A stretch of DNA of 33,739 nt from a virus. The position numbers and the translations under genes are program-made. Positions within the stretch are counted from its first letter, which is position 1. Each line of letters starts with the position of its first letter. The stretch is from positions 1 to 33,739 of IMG/VR virus record IMGVR_UViG_3300025652_000262; one strand, given 5' to 3'. The notes beneath the pieces are model-generated. The model saw nothing but the letters and a program-made list of their open reading frames with translations, was not told where the DNA came from and did no database searches. Positions 1 to 6,125 of the stretch are shown here, in pieces.

Positions 1-44
1 TAAAAGAAAAGATAAATATTTTATTCTAATCTTAAAGTAATTGT

Positions 45-70
45 TAGGGGTAGTATAGTTACTATCCCTA
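45..70 (+). other. Leader hairpin upstream of first gene
   Basis: An 11-bp stem (45-55 with 60-70, one G-T wobble) closes a four-base TAGT loop. The G-rich arm could alternatively pair AGGGG (46-50) with CCCCT (93-97), next to the CTCTATCT motif. No T-run follows the hairpin, so it is not an obvious terminator. The rest of 1-136 has no convincing gene. Confidence 0.55.
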
Positions 71-92
71 ATATATTAAATGTCTCTAAAAG

Positions 93-107
93 CCCCTCTA
101 TCTATAA
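93..107 (+). promoter_or_regulatory. CTCTATCT boundary motif, copy 1
   Basis: CTCTATCT at 96-103 is preceded by CCC and followed by ATAA. It lies 33 bases before the start codon at 137. It is one of six related sites in the left arm (96, 397, 648, 1224, 2653 and 7973). Candidate phage-specific promoter or RNA-processing site; the function is inferred only from recurrence and position. Confidence 0.35.
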
Positions 108-136
108 TAATTAATAAATAACCATAGGAGTACAAT

Positions 137-394
137 ATGCAAAAATGCACAGAACCTTTACATAACCATCATGATGGCTGTCCAGCTTGTATAATATCAA
201 AAACAGAATCTGATAATATACTAGCAATAAATAAATTCTTAAAAACAGAAAATGATTTATTAAGTGAAAAAATCTTAAAATATAGAGATTTATATAATAA
301 TCAATTAAATCGTCTAAATAAAAAGAATAATCAAATTGCTAATCTAAAAAAGGAAATAGCTGATATGGAATCATATATAGCTGGTCAAGATTAA
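137..394 (+). CDS. Small Cys/His and coiled-coil protein
   Basis: Unrecognised 85-aa protein. The first 20 residues are Cys/His-rich (C4, then HNHHDGCPAC around 9-18), which suggests one zinc site. Residues from about 35 to 80 are a K/E/N-rich heptad-like helix, probably a coiled coil. AGGAG at 126-130 sits 6 bases before the ATG. It follows the leader hairpin and first CTCTATCT copy, so it may be among the first genes expressed. A small DNA- or host-protein-binding adaptor is plausible, but nothing in the sequence fixes a role. Confidence 0.65.
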   Translation: MQKCTEPLHNHHDGCPACIISKTESDNILAINKFLKTENDLLSEKILKYRDLYNNQLNRLNKKNNQIANLKKEIADMESYIAGQD

Positions 395-396
395 CC

Positions 397-404
397 CTCT
401 ATCT
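397..404 (+). promoter_or_regulatory. CTCTATCT boundary motif, copy 2
   Basis: CCCTCTATCTTTAA begins directly after the stop codon of the 137-394 gene and lies 25 bases before the next start at 429. Same motif family as the copies at 96, 648, 1224, 2653 and 7973. No strong hairpin was found at this copy. Confidence 0.35.
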
Positions 405-428
405 TTAATCAATCAAAGGAGGTGTGAT

Positions 429-572
429 ATGTTCACATTTTTAAACGTTACAGATAGCTATTGGAATTTTGTAAAAGATTCTGATGGCTGTTTAGTACAT
501 GTTTCTGTAGATAAATATCCAACACAGCAAAGTGCTGTGGAAGAAGTACAGAGACAAATTATAGAGCAGTAA
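429..572 (+). CDS. Hypothetical 47-aa protein
   Basis: Short ORF MFTFLNVTDS...QRQIIEQ. It has a very strong ribosome binding site (AAAGGAGGTG, 415-424), and a terminator-like hairpin follows. The N-terminal half looks beta-rich (FLNVTDSYWNFV) and the C-terminal part is probably helical. No family recognised. The strong site and the motif just upstream support it as a real gene. Confidence 0.6.
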   Translation: MFTFLNVTDSYWNFVKDSDGCLVHVSVDKYPTQQSAVEEVQRQIIEQ

Positions 573-580
573 TTGTATTA

Positions 581-645
581 GCCCATTACATTCCGTGTAA
601 AAATTCTCCTAATGGAGTTTCTGGAAGTAGTGGGCTTTTACTTTT
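581..645 (+). terminator. Terminator-like hairpin
   Basis: GCCCATTAC (581-589) pairs with GTAGTGGGC (627-635), with one wobble, followed by TTTTACTTTT. Smaller hairpins lie inside (CTCC/GGAG at 606-617 and TTACA/TGTAA at 586-599). Probably ends the transcript of the 47-aa gene. Confidence 0.6.
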
Positions 646-647
646 CT

Positions 648-655
648 CTCTATCT
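648..655 (+). promoter_or_regulatory. CTCTATCT boundary motif, copy 3
   Basis: CTCTATCT follows directly after the T-rich tail of the 581-645 hairpin, 50 bases before the start at 706. A position between a terminator and the next gene is what a promoter would show. Confidence 0.35.
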
Positions 656-705
656 CTGTCATATCACAATGGTATGGCATAATAGTAAAATAGGAGTATA
701 GTAAT

Positions 706-1041
706 ATGGACAAATTAAAAAACGTAATGGCTGAATGGAAGTCACAAATTAAAGAGGCTACATCAGAGTTCGTATGGTTTAATAAATCTAAGAAAACAGA
801 AGTAGATGGTAGTGAAGTGTGGATAAATAAACCTATCAATGTATCAGAAATTGCTGATGTCTTATCAGATGACGATAATTGGTTTGTTAATATATTCATA
901 AAAGAAGATGATAAAGCAGTTGAAGAAGTCAGTAGCATACGTGAAGAACTTGCTAAATTGAAGATGGAAATTGTACCAGAAACAGAGTTTTCTTGCAAGA
1001 ATCAAGTTATTAGATATGCAATAAGAACTAATAAATCATAA
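706..1041 (+). CDS. Hypothetical 111-aa protein
   Basis: AGGAG at 692-696 precedes the ATG by 9 bases. The N-terminus is basic and aromatic (MDKLKNVMAEWKSQIK, then FVWFNKSKK), the middle is acidic around LSDDDNWF, and the C-terminal helix is charged. No family recognised. It stands alone between a terminator hairpin upstream and a strong intrinsic terminator downstream, so it appears to be a single-gene transcription unit. Confidence 0.65.
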   Translation: MDKLKNVMAEWKSQIKEATSEFVWFNKSKKTEVDGSEVWINKPINVSEIADVLSDDDNWFVNIFIKEDDKAVEEVSSIREELAKLKMEIVPETEFSCKNQVIRYAIRTNKS

Positions 1042-1047
1042 CCTAAT

Positions 1048-1089
1048 ATGTAGTGAGTAGCTGTAATAGTTGCTCACTACATTTTTTTA
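1048..1089 (+). terminator. Strong intrinsic terminator
   Basis: ATGTAGTGAG (1048-1057) pairs with CTCACTACAT (1073-1082). The stem extends inwards through wobbles to about 16 bp with a GTAAT loop, followed by a run of T (1082-1088). It ends the 706-1041 transcript and marks the left limit of the gene-free region. Confidence 0.85.
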
Positions 1090-1201
1090 AAGGTGTTCCT
1101 TCATTCTTCAGTCACTCAAATCTTTAACTCGCCAAAAAGCTCGTAAAAATATGCTGGGAGAGTCAGTTTGGTGGCAGGGTAACTACAACAAGAAACGTAT
1201 A

Positions 1202-1240
1202 AATAAACAAGAAACACATCTCTCTCTATCTTTGTTTATT
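1202..1240 (+). promoter_or_regulatory. Inverted repeat enclosing CTCTATCT copy 4
   Basis: AATAAACAA (1202-1210) and TTGTTTATT (1232-1240) are perfect inverted repeats. They flank 21 bases that end in CTCTATCT (1224-1231). No gene follows for almost 700 bases, so this copy would control the candidate ncRNA if it is a promoter. Confidence 0.35.
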
Positions 1241-1697
1241 CATGTTAATTAGTAAGATAGTAAAGATCTGTCACTAGCGAAAGTTAACGTTTAAACAAAT
1301 ATGCTATTGCAAGCACTCATGAATTAGTAGTTGTCATGCCTGTTTTAGGTACCAAAATCTGTATATTCTAAAAGAAACAGCAGAGTCATAGACACCCTAG
1401 TCATCACCTTGGATTAGACTAATTAACTAATCAATCAGGTAGCATAATAATATCTTTACATATCTCCTGCGACTATGTGGATTCATTGAAATTATTCAAC
1501 ACATAACGTATACAGTTAAGATTAAATGTAAAGTTAGAGAACAATGTAGGTTAGCGTGGTGTAATAAGGATATCGTCCTACATACTGTTACTCAAACAAG
1601 GTTTGCTCTGTACCTTGACACCAAAACAGAGCAAAACGTTATAACAGACGCTGGGATGGACTATGAACGAGGAAGTTGAGAGCCTTAAAACATGGAT

Positions 1698-1742
1698 AAT
1701 ATAAGAGGTTCACCATGAACATCCCAGAAAATATAAGAGGTT
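1698..1742 (+). repeat. 13-base direct repeat inside ncRNA region
   Basis: AATATAAGAGGTT occurs at 1698-1710 and again at 1730-1742. The starts are 32 bases apart. One copy is in the loop and the other is just outside the 8-bp stem 1651-1658/1720-1727. Confidence 0.7.
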
Positions 1743-1916
1743 ATGCGCATTAACATTCGTTAACGTCATGACAGTAGCCACCATTGGAAAAACTATATAT
1801 GAAATGATAGTTTAGTACAAGGCACGATAAATCTACCACGAGTTTGCAACGATGTGACAGTAGAAGAAGTGTTAGGGTTGTGTATAACCTCTAAAAATTA
1901 ACAAAAGGAGTATAAA

Positions 1917-2087
1917 ATGATAAAAGTAAAATCAAAAGATGAAATAATACAAAGACTTGTAGATATACTATCTAGCGAACCTACATCTGATAAACTTTAT
2001 GAAAATGAATTTTATGAAAGCGGTTTAATAGATGCACTTAAATGGGTCTTAACAATTGACGAAGGAGACAAAGAATGCAACGATTAG
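1917..2087 (+). CDS. Hypothetical 56-aa acidic protein
   Basis: First ORF after the candidate ncRNA (MIKVKSKDEI...DKECND). AAAGGAG at 1904-1910 is 6 bases before the ATG. It is predicted mostly helical and acidic. It overlaps the next start (2075) by 13 bases, so the two are probably translationally coupled. No family recognised. Confidence 0.6.
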   Translation: MIKVKSKDEIIQRLVDILSSEPTSDKLYENEFYESGLIDALKWVLTIDEGDKECND

Positions 2088-2434
2088 TAGTAAAACAACA
2101 AGTAAAAACATCAGCTCTTATGAAACTAGACCAATCAAATTACAATCGTTCAGCTTATGATTGGAATGATTTAGGAGTTGTATGTCGTGGACATAGAAAT
2201 GACGAAGGAGTAATTTTAGTTGAAATGCATTTAGGTTTTTTAAAAAACTTAGGTGCAAGAGTAAAAGATTACCCAGAACAACTTATTGATGTAGTAGAAA
2301 AATACTACGGAGAACAATATGGTGTAAGACACGCTACTCCACATCTTACTGAAAGAGTACTTTGGAGAAAACCAAAGAATCTAATAAAACTAATTAAAAA
2401 GTATAAAGGAAAGGACATGAGAACAAAATGGTAA
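2075..2434 (+). CDS. Hypothetical 119-aa basic protein
   Basis: GAAGGAG at 2061-2067 lies inside the previous gene, 7 bases before this ATG. The N-terminal half has beta-like segments (RLVVKQQVKTSALMK, GVILVEMHLGFL) and the C-terminal third is strongly basic (RKPKNLIKLIKKYKGK). Nucleic-acid binding is a possible reading, but no family is recognised. Confidence 0.65.
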   Translation: MQRLVVKQQVKTSALMKLDQSNYNRSAYDWNDLGVVCRGHRNDEGVILVEMHLGFLKNLGARVKDYPEQLIDVVEKYYGEQYGVRHATPHLTERVLWRKPKNLIKLIKKYKGKDMRTKW

Positions 2435-2565
2435 TAACAGAACAAGATTTTGCAGTAATGTGTGCTTGTCATGGAGGTAATCCTGACGATTATTCAAGAT
2501 TCAAAAACTTAGGTGTTTGGATGTTTGAAGATGGCAGAATCATAGAACAAGAAGAGAAAAACTAA
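2428..2565 (+). CDS. Hypothetical 45-aa protein
   Basis: Small ORF MVITEQDFAV...EQEEKN starting 7 bases before the end of the previous gene. It contains MCACHGG near residues 11-17, a possible metal site, and an acidic C-terminus. The nearest AGGA-type site is rather far upstream (about 13 bases), so the start is less certain than its neighbours. It is the last gene before the 2601-2660 hairpin. Confidence 0.5.
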   Translation: MVITEQDFAVMCACHGGNPDDYSRFKNLGVWMFEDGRIIEQEEKN

Positions 2566-2600
2566 TAGTAATTCTCTTAGAAATAAATTAAATTCTAACA

Positions 2601-2663
2601 AGATAGGGGGAGTAAATATTATCATTTACATATCCTTTGATTGGGTTGCTCCCTCTATCTTTA
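2601..2663 (+). terminator. Operon-boundary hairpin with CTCTATCT copy 5
   Basis: AGATAGGGGGAG (2601-2612) pairs with CTCCCTCTATCT (2649-2660) over 12 bp with one wobble, followed by TTT. An inner hairpin (TAAAT/ATTTA within 2613-2628) fills the loop. The downstream arm contains the boundary motif (2653-2660). The same stem sequence recurs at 7950-7979. It could be a terminator, a promoter or a processing site. Confidence 0.55.
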
Positions 2664-2681
2664 ACAATAATGGAGGTTATT

Positions 2682-2975
2682 ATGAGATGTATGATACATC
2701 CAAACGTCAAACCAGAAATGATTGAAACTAGTTATGTAGAACTAGATTCAATAACTGAAGAGTATGTAACTAAAGGTCACGATGTTTTGTATTGTCCACA
2801 ATGCTTTGAAGATGCATATGAAAAAGGTAAAACTATGCGTATGCAAATGCAAGCAGCACCTTTTAGATATGAATTAACTAAAGAAGAGTGTAATGCAATT
2901 GAAATACAAAATAAACTAAGAGATCTAGAAAATAACCATATTGATAGATGGTTAGAAGGAGGAGAACATAAATGA
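2682..2975 (+). CDS. Small zinc-ribbon-like protein
   Basis: 97 aa from the ATG at 2682. GGAGG at 2672-2676 is 5 bases upstream, so this start is preferred over an in-frame start at 2637, which would fall inside the hairpin. CMIH near the N-terminus and YCPQCFEDAYEKG in the middle give a CxxH...CxxC pattern, suggesting one zinc site. The C-terminal half is a charged helix. The stop overlaps the next start as ATGA. Function unknown. Confidence 0.65.
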   Translation: MRCMIHPNVKPEMIETSYVELDSITEEYVTKGHDVLYCPQCFEDAYEKGKTMRMQMQAAPFRYELTKEECNAIEIQNKLRDLENNHIDRWLEGGEHK

Positions 2976-3265
2976 ATAAAATAACATTATTTGCTCAATT
3001 AAGTAAAGCATTAGGTTATCTTGCCTTTGCTTTAAACAATGTATTAAAATTTGCTGGTAATGTAACAATTAAAATGTCTGATATTATCACAAATAAAACT
3101 AGATATGATGTAGAAATTCTTGTTGAAGGTGCTACAACTATTACACACAAGAATCAAACAGCAGCACAACTAGGTCAATTGTTAAACGATATGGATAAAT
3201 TTGGTGTTACAGAAGTAATTATAAAACAACATCTTAAACAACAGGAGAAAAAAAATGACAACTAA
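2972..3265 (+). CDS. Hypothetical 97-aa protein
   Basis: Coupled to the previous gene by an ATGA overlap, with GGAGGAG upstream. The N-terminal helix (LFAQLSKALGYLAFALNNVL) is moderately hydrophobic and the middle is beta-rich (NVTIKMSDIITNKTRYDVEILVEG). A Q/K-rich helix ends the protein. Not recognised; it may be peripheral to the membrane. Confidence 0.6.
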   Translation: MNKITLFAQLSKALGYLAFALNNVLKFAGNVTIKMSDIITNKTRYDVEILVEGATTITHKNQTAAQLGQLLNDMDKFGVTEVIIKQHLKQQEKKNDN

Positions 3266-3404
3266 AGAGCTATTAAAAGACATACAAGAGTTTCTTGACC
3301 AACTTGGTACAGCTAAACCATTGTATGTAACTAAAGCTAAAGAGTTATCAAAAGCTATTGATTATCACTTAGGAGTTTATGATAATGTATCTGAAACTAA
3401 ATAA
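3255..3404 (+). CDS. Hypothetical 49-aa helical protein
   Basis: MTTKELLKDI...DNVSETK. AGGAG at 3243-3247 in the preceding gene is 7 bases before the ATG. It overlaps both neighbours out of frame, typical of this region. Two amphipathic helices are likely. No family recognised. Confidence 0.55.
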   Translation: MTTKELLKDIQEFLDQLGTAKPLYVTKAKELSKAIDYHLGVYDNVSETK

Positions 3405-3582
3405 AGACGATAGGTTACAGTTTGGGGTGCTTTTAACACTAGACGAAGTAGATACAATTATACTTGGTTTAGAAAAGTTATCAGCACCAAAAGCTGACAC
3501 TTTACAAACAGAGCTTTTTCATTTAAAAGCTAAAGCTAAAATTAAAGGAAGACAAACCTATGGAGAAACAAAAAAACTGTGA
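3385..3582 (+). CDS. Hypothetical 65-aa protein
   Basis: Start placed at 3385 because AGGAG (3371-3375) is then 9 bases away; an ATG at 3379 would leave only 3. The segment LTLDEVDTIILGLEKLSAPKADTLQTEL predicts two helices, followed by a K-rich tail. Not recognised. It overlaps the genes on both sides. Confidence 0.55.
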   Translation: MYLKLNKDDRLQFGVLLTLDEVDTIILGLEKLSAPKADTLQTELFHLKAKAKIKGRQTYGETKKL

Positions 3583-3691
3583 ACATGAAAACAAAGAATA
3601 TATTCCTGCAGAAATTGAAAATAACGTGCAGGAAAATTTAGTCTGTTTAGATTGTCACACAAACTTACCATTAGAAAGGGAAGACATATGA
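3560..3691 (+). CDS. Cys/His mini-protein, 43 aa
   Basis: MEKQKNCEHE...PLEREDI. C7/H9 and CLDCH (29-33) could together bind one zinc ion. Its stop overlaps the next start as ATGA, which both supports this ORF and fixes the start of the DUF932-like gene. It is one of several tiny Cys-rich proteins in this phage. Confidence 0.55.
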   Translation: MEKQKNCEHENKEYIPAEIENNVQENLVCLDCHTNLPLEREDI

Positions 3692-4689
3692 GTCCAGCAT
3701 TTATAGATAATATGATGTACGTTGGAGATACACCTTGGCACAAACAAGGAGTTAGGGTACAAGATGCTCCAACAATAGAAGAAGCATTACAATATGCTAA
3801 ATTAGGTTGGAAAGTAAATAAACGTAAAACTTATTACTTTGACAACAACATACACACTCAAGCAATGCCTACTGGAGGATACTGCACATATAGAGCAGAT
3901 ACTGGTCAAGTATTGGGTAAAGGTGTGTCTGAAAGATATGGTGTTTTACAAAACGAAGAAGCTTTTGCACCTTTTGAACCATTACTAGATATGGGTTTCA
4001 AATTAGAAACAGCTGGTAGCGTTCAAGATGGTAGAAAAGTATGGATACTTGCTAAATCACCAGAAAGATATACTGTTGGAAACGATGATGTAATAGACCA
4101 ATATGTATTATTGTATACATCACACGATGGTTCAGCTGGTAGTGTCTTTAGACCTACAGGTGTTCGTGTAGTATGTTACAATACTATTGAATTAGCATTA
4201 TCAAAACAGGCTAAATGGAATTATTCATTAAAACATACTAGTAGCATTAAAGAACGAGTAAAGAATCTTACAAATATAATAGCAAGATCTAACGGTGACT
4301 TTAAAACTGCTATTAATGATATGAATAATTTCAACGAAGTAGAAATGAACGAAGATTCATTAGACTTATATCTTGAAACAGTTATACCATTCTTAAAAGA
4401 CAGAAACAAAGAATCCAAACCTGATATGGATATATTTGTACGCAATACTGCATTACCTGTATATAATAAGATAAAAGATAACTTTTACAATGGTATAGGT
4501 AATAAAGGTGAAACACTATGGGATGCATACAATGCAATAACACAGTATTACACACATGACAAACAATACAAAGACTGGGTAAGAACTACACAGTTTGGTG
4601 CTGGCTATGATTATAATGTAAAAGCATTTAAAATAGCACAGAAGTTTGTAAACGTTACAAAAAAACAACAACACATTAGTTTAAACTAG
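3688..4689 (+). CDS. DUF932 / phage-plasmid-like protein
   Basis: 333 aa from the ATG at 3688, with AAAGGGAA upstream and an ATGA overlap with the preceding mini-gene. A longer TTG start at 3652 is unlikely. The N-terminal pattern (GDTPWHKQGV, then SERYGVLQNEEAF and the VLLYTSHDGS region) matches what I know of the DUF932 / phage-plasmid-like TIGR03299 family, found beside phage and plasmid recombination genes. Length is typical. It precedes the ERF and SSB-like genes, so a role in recombination or replication is likely, but no biochemical activity is established for the family. Confidence 0.75.
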   Translation: MSPAFIDNMMYVGDTPWHKQGVRVQDAPTIEEALQYAKLGWKVNKRKTYYFDNNIHTQAMPTGGYCTYRADTGQVLGKGVSERYGVLQNEEAFAPFEPLLDMGFKLETAGSVQDGRKVWILAKSPERYTVGNDDVIDQYVLLYTSHDGSAGSVFRPTGVRVVCYNTIELALSKQAKWNYSLKHTSSIKERVKNLTNIIARSNGDFKTAINDMNNFNEVEMNEDSLDLYLETVIPFLKDRNKESKPDMDIFVRNTALPVYNKIKDNFYNGIGNKGETLWDAYNAITQYYTHDKQYKDWVRTTQFGAGYDYNVKAFKIAQKFVNVTKKQQHISLN

Positions 4690-4699
4690 GAGGTAATTA

Positions 4700-5323
4700 A
4701 TGAGTGACTTTAAAACAGCAACTATTACAGAAAAACTAAATTACATACAGCATGAGCTGAAAGTAAAAAAGTCAAATGTAAATAGTTTTGCTAAATTTAA
4801 CTACAGAACACTAGATGACATCTTTGAAAATGTAAAGCCGCTGCTAGATAAAACTAGTTGCATTATTACAATTTCTGATGAACTAGTAGACAAAAACAAT
4901 GGTACATACATTAAAGCAACAGTTGAACTATCTGATGGAAATGATTCTATATCTGTAGATGCATTTGCTAGAGAGTCTGTTGGTAAGAAAGGTATGGATG
5001 ACCCACAAATGACAGGTACTGCATCAACGTATGCTCGTAAGTATGCTTGCAATGGTTTGTTTGCTATTGATGATACAGAAGATTCTGATAGTATGGATAA
5101 TCGTAAACAAACATTGCTTAATGGTAAAGAACCTACAAAAGGTCACATAACTGTAGAGCAGAATGTTAAGTTAGATAGATTATCACGAGATCCAGCTTTA
5201 AAAGGTTCTGGTACTTCAGCAAAGGTTAGAAAGTTAATTGACGAAAACCCTACTGAAGAAAGAGCTGCTAAAGCTATAACTAAATTACAAAACGCAATTA
5301 AAAAAGCAAAGGAGACTAAATAA
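4700..5323 (+). CDS. ERF-family single-strand annealing protein
   Basis: 207 aa. The segment FAKFNYRTLDDIFENVKPLL and the later STYARKYACNGLFAIDDTED (about 108-128) are hallmarks of the ERF essential recombination function family. These proteins anneal complementary single strands in phage recombination. The C-terminal 60 residues are K/E-rich and helical, and variable in the family. AGGAGG lies upstream of the ATG. It is followed by the SSB-like gene with a TAATG overlap. Acts in the cytoplasm on phage DNA. Confidence 0.85.
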   Translation: MSDFKTATITEKLNYIQHELKVKKSNVNSFAKFNYRTLDDIFENVKPLLDKTSCIITISDELVDKNNGTYIKATVELSDGNDSISVDAFARESVGKKGMDDPQMTGTASTYARKYACNGLFAIDDTEDSDSMDNRKQTLLNGKEPTKGHITVEQNVKLDRLSRDPALKGSGTSAKVRKLIDENPTEERAAKAITKLQNAIKKAKETK

Positions 5324-5853
5324 TGGCTGGATGTTACAGACAAGTCGTTAAGGCTAAATCAGTATCAGTAAGATACAATGAACCACCTAAATCATATATG
5401 AATTGGAACAATGATGTATGTTTAGATGTTGTAATAGAAAAACAAAGTAAAGATGGTGAGTCTTATGACTACACATTTACTATTTTTGGAAACTATAAAA
5501 AAGACAACCCTAAAAACAAATGGGGAAGTGCATTTAAAGTTTCTAAATTCTTTGAAGCTGTAGGTGTTAACACTAAAGATATCAATGATGATATGGTAAT
5601 ACCTGATGCATGGTTTGACCAAGCAGTAGGTAAAGAGTTCTCTTACATTACATATCCTAGTGATAGGCTTAAAGACGATGGTAAACCATTTTGGAATGAC
5701 TATGACATTGTTATGTCAGCAGCTGCTGGTCAAGATGCTCACAAAGCAGATTTTGACAAGCAAGTAGCTGATGGATGGATTAAAGTCTATGAAGAACCTA
5801 CTGAAGAACCTTCTGCTGATAGTTCTGATGTAGATGACGATATGGACTTATAA
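5323..5853 (+). CDS. Probable single-stranded DNA-binding protein
   Basis: 176 aa, start overlapping the ERF stop as TAATG, with GGAG upstream. The body is beta-rich with aromatic residues (SYDYTFTIFGNYKK, SAFKVSKFFEAVG). The C-terminus is an acidic tail (SSDVDDDMDL) like those through which SSBs recruit partners. Its position between ERF and primase-helicase fits. No strict OB-fold signature is visible, so the call rests on the tail, size and context. Confidence 0.6.
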   Translation: MAGCYRQVVKAKSVSVRYNEPPKSYMNWNNDVCLDVVIEKQSKDGESYDYTFTIFGNYKKDNPKNKWGSAFKVSKFFEAVGVNTKDINDDMVIPDAWFDQAVGKEFSYITYPSDRLKDDGKPFWNDYDIVMSAAAGQDAHKADFDKQVADGWIKVYEEPTEEPSADSSDVDDDMDL

Positions 5854-6125
5854 TGCATAAGCCTACAGTAAAATCAATATTACTGAATTGGCTTAAATCT
5901 CGTATAGATGCTGGTAACTTTTTAGTTGCCAGCCACGAGATTGAGCAAGACCTAAGAGATTATGGTTTATTATTTTACGACACCATGTTTAATGCAGGTA
6001 CTGCAGGTAGACAATGGCGTGAATTTAAACGTAATCCTGAGCTAATGAAGGCTATTGATGTAAAAGAAGTTAAACAAATACAAACAAAAAGCACAGAACA
6101 CACATGGGAATTAATAACTATCTAA
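5853..6125 (+). CDS. Hypothetical replication-module protein, 90 aa
   Basis: Starts on the stop of the SSB-like gene (TAATG) and overlaps the primase-helicase start by 22 bases. Predicted helical with a short strand near the end (HTWELITI). The segment SHEIEQDLRDYGLLFYDTMF resembles a small winged-helix-like arrangement, but this is weak. Tight coupling suggests a helper of replication. Confidence 0.6.
   Translation: MHKPTVKSILLNWLKSRIDAGNFLVASHEIEQDLRDYGLLFYDTMFNAGTAGRQWREFKRNPELMKAIDVKEVKQIQTKSTEHTWELITI

Larger units (their letters stand above)
1090..1916 (+). ncRNA. Candidate large structured non-coding RNA
   Basis: No credible ORF in about 830 bases, although neighbouring genes overlap. 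Long perfect helices are visible: 1202-1210 with 1232-1240 (9 bp); 1544-1550 with 1577-1583 (7 bp); 1585-1590 with 1642-1647 (6 bp), enclosing 1602-1611 with 1626-1635 (10 bp); 1651-1658 with 1720-1727 (8 bp); 1412-1417 with 1427-1432 plus 1406-1409 with 1437-1440; and 1872-1879 with 1886-1894. Base composition is visibly less AT-rich than the flanking genes. A CTCTATCT motif at 1224 could be its promoter, which would put the RNA at about 1232-1900. Size and setting recall phage-borne ornate RNAs such as GOLLD or ROOL, but no consensus was recognised. It could alternatively be an origin or regulatory region. Confidence 0.55.

Noticed and set aside
609-998. 129-aa minus-strand ORF
   Set aside because: Antisense to the 706-1041 gene and to terminator sequence; no ribosome binding site; shadow frame.
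1041-1917. tRNA or tmRNA inside the gene-free region
   Set aside because: GGTTCACC near 1707 resembles a T-arm, but no acceptor stem, anticodon arm or CCA-type end can be arranged around it.
3652-3690. TTG start extending the DUF932-like protein by 12 residues
   Set aside because: The ATG at 3688 has a good binding site and an ATGA overlap with the preceding mini-gene.
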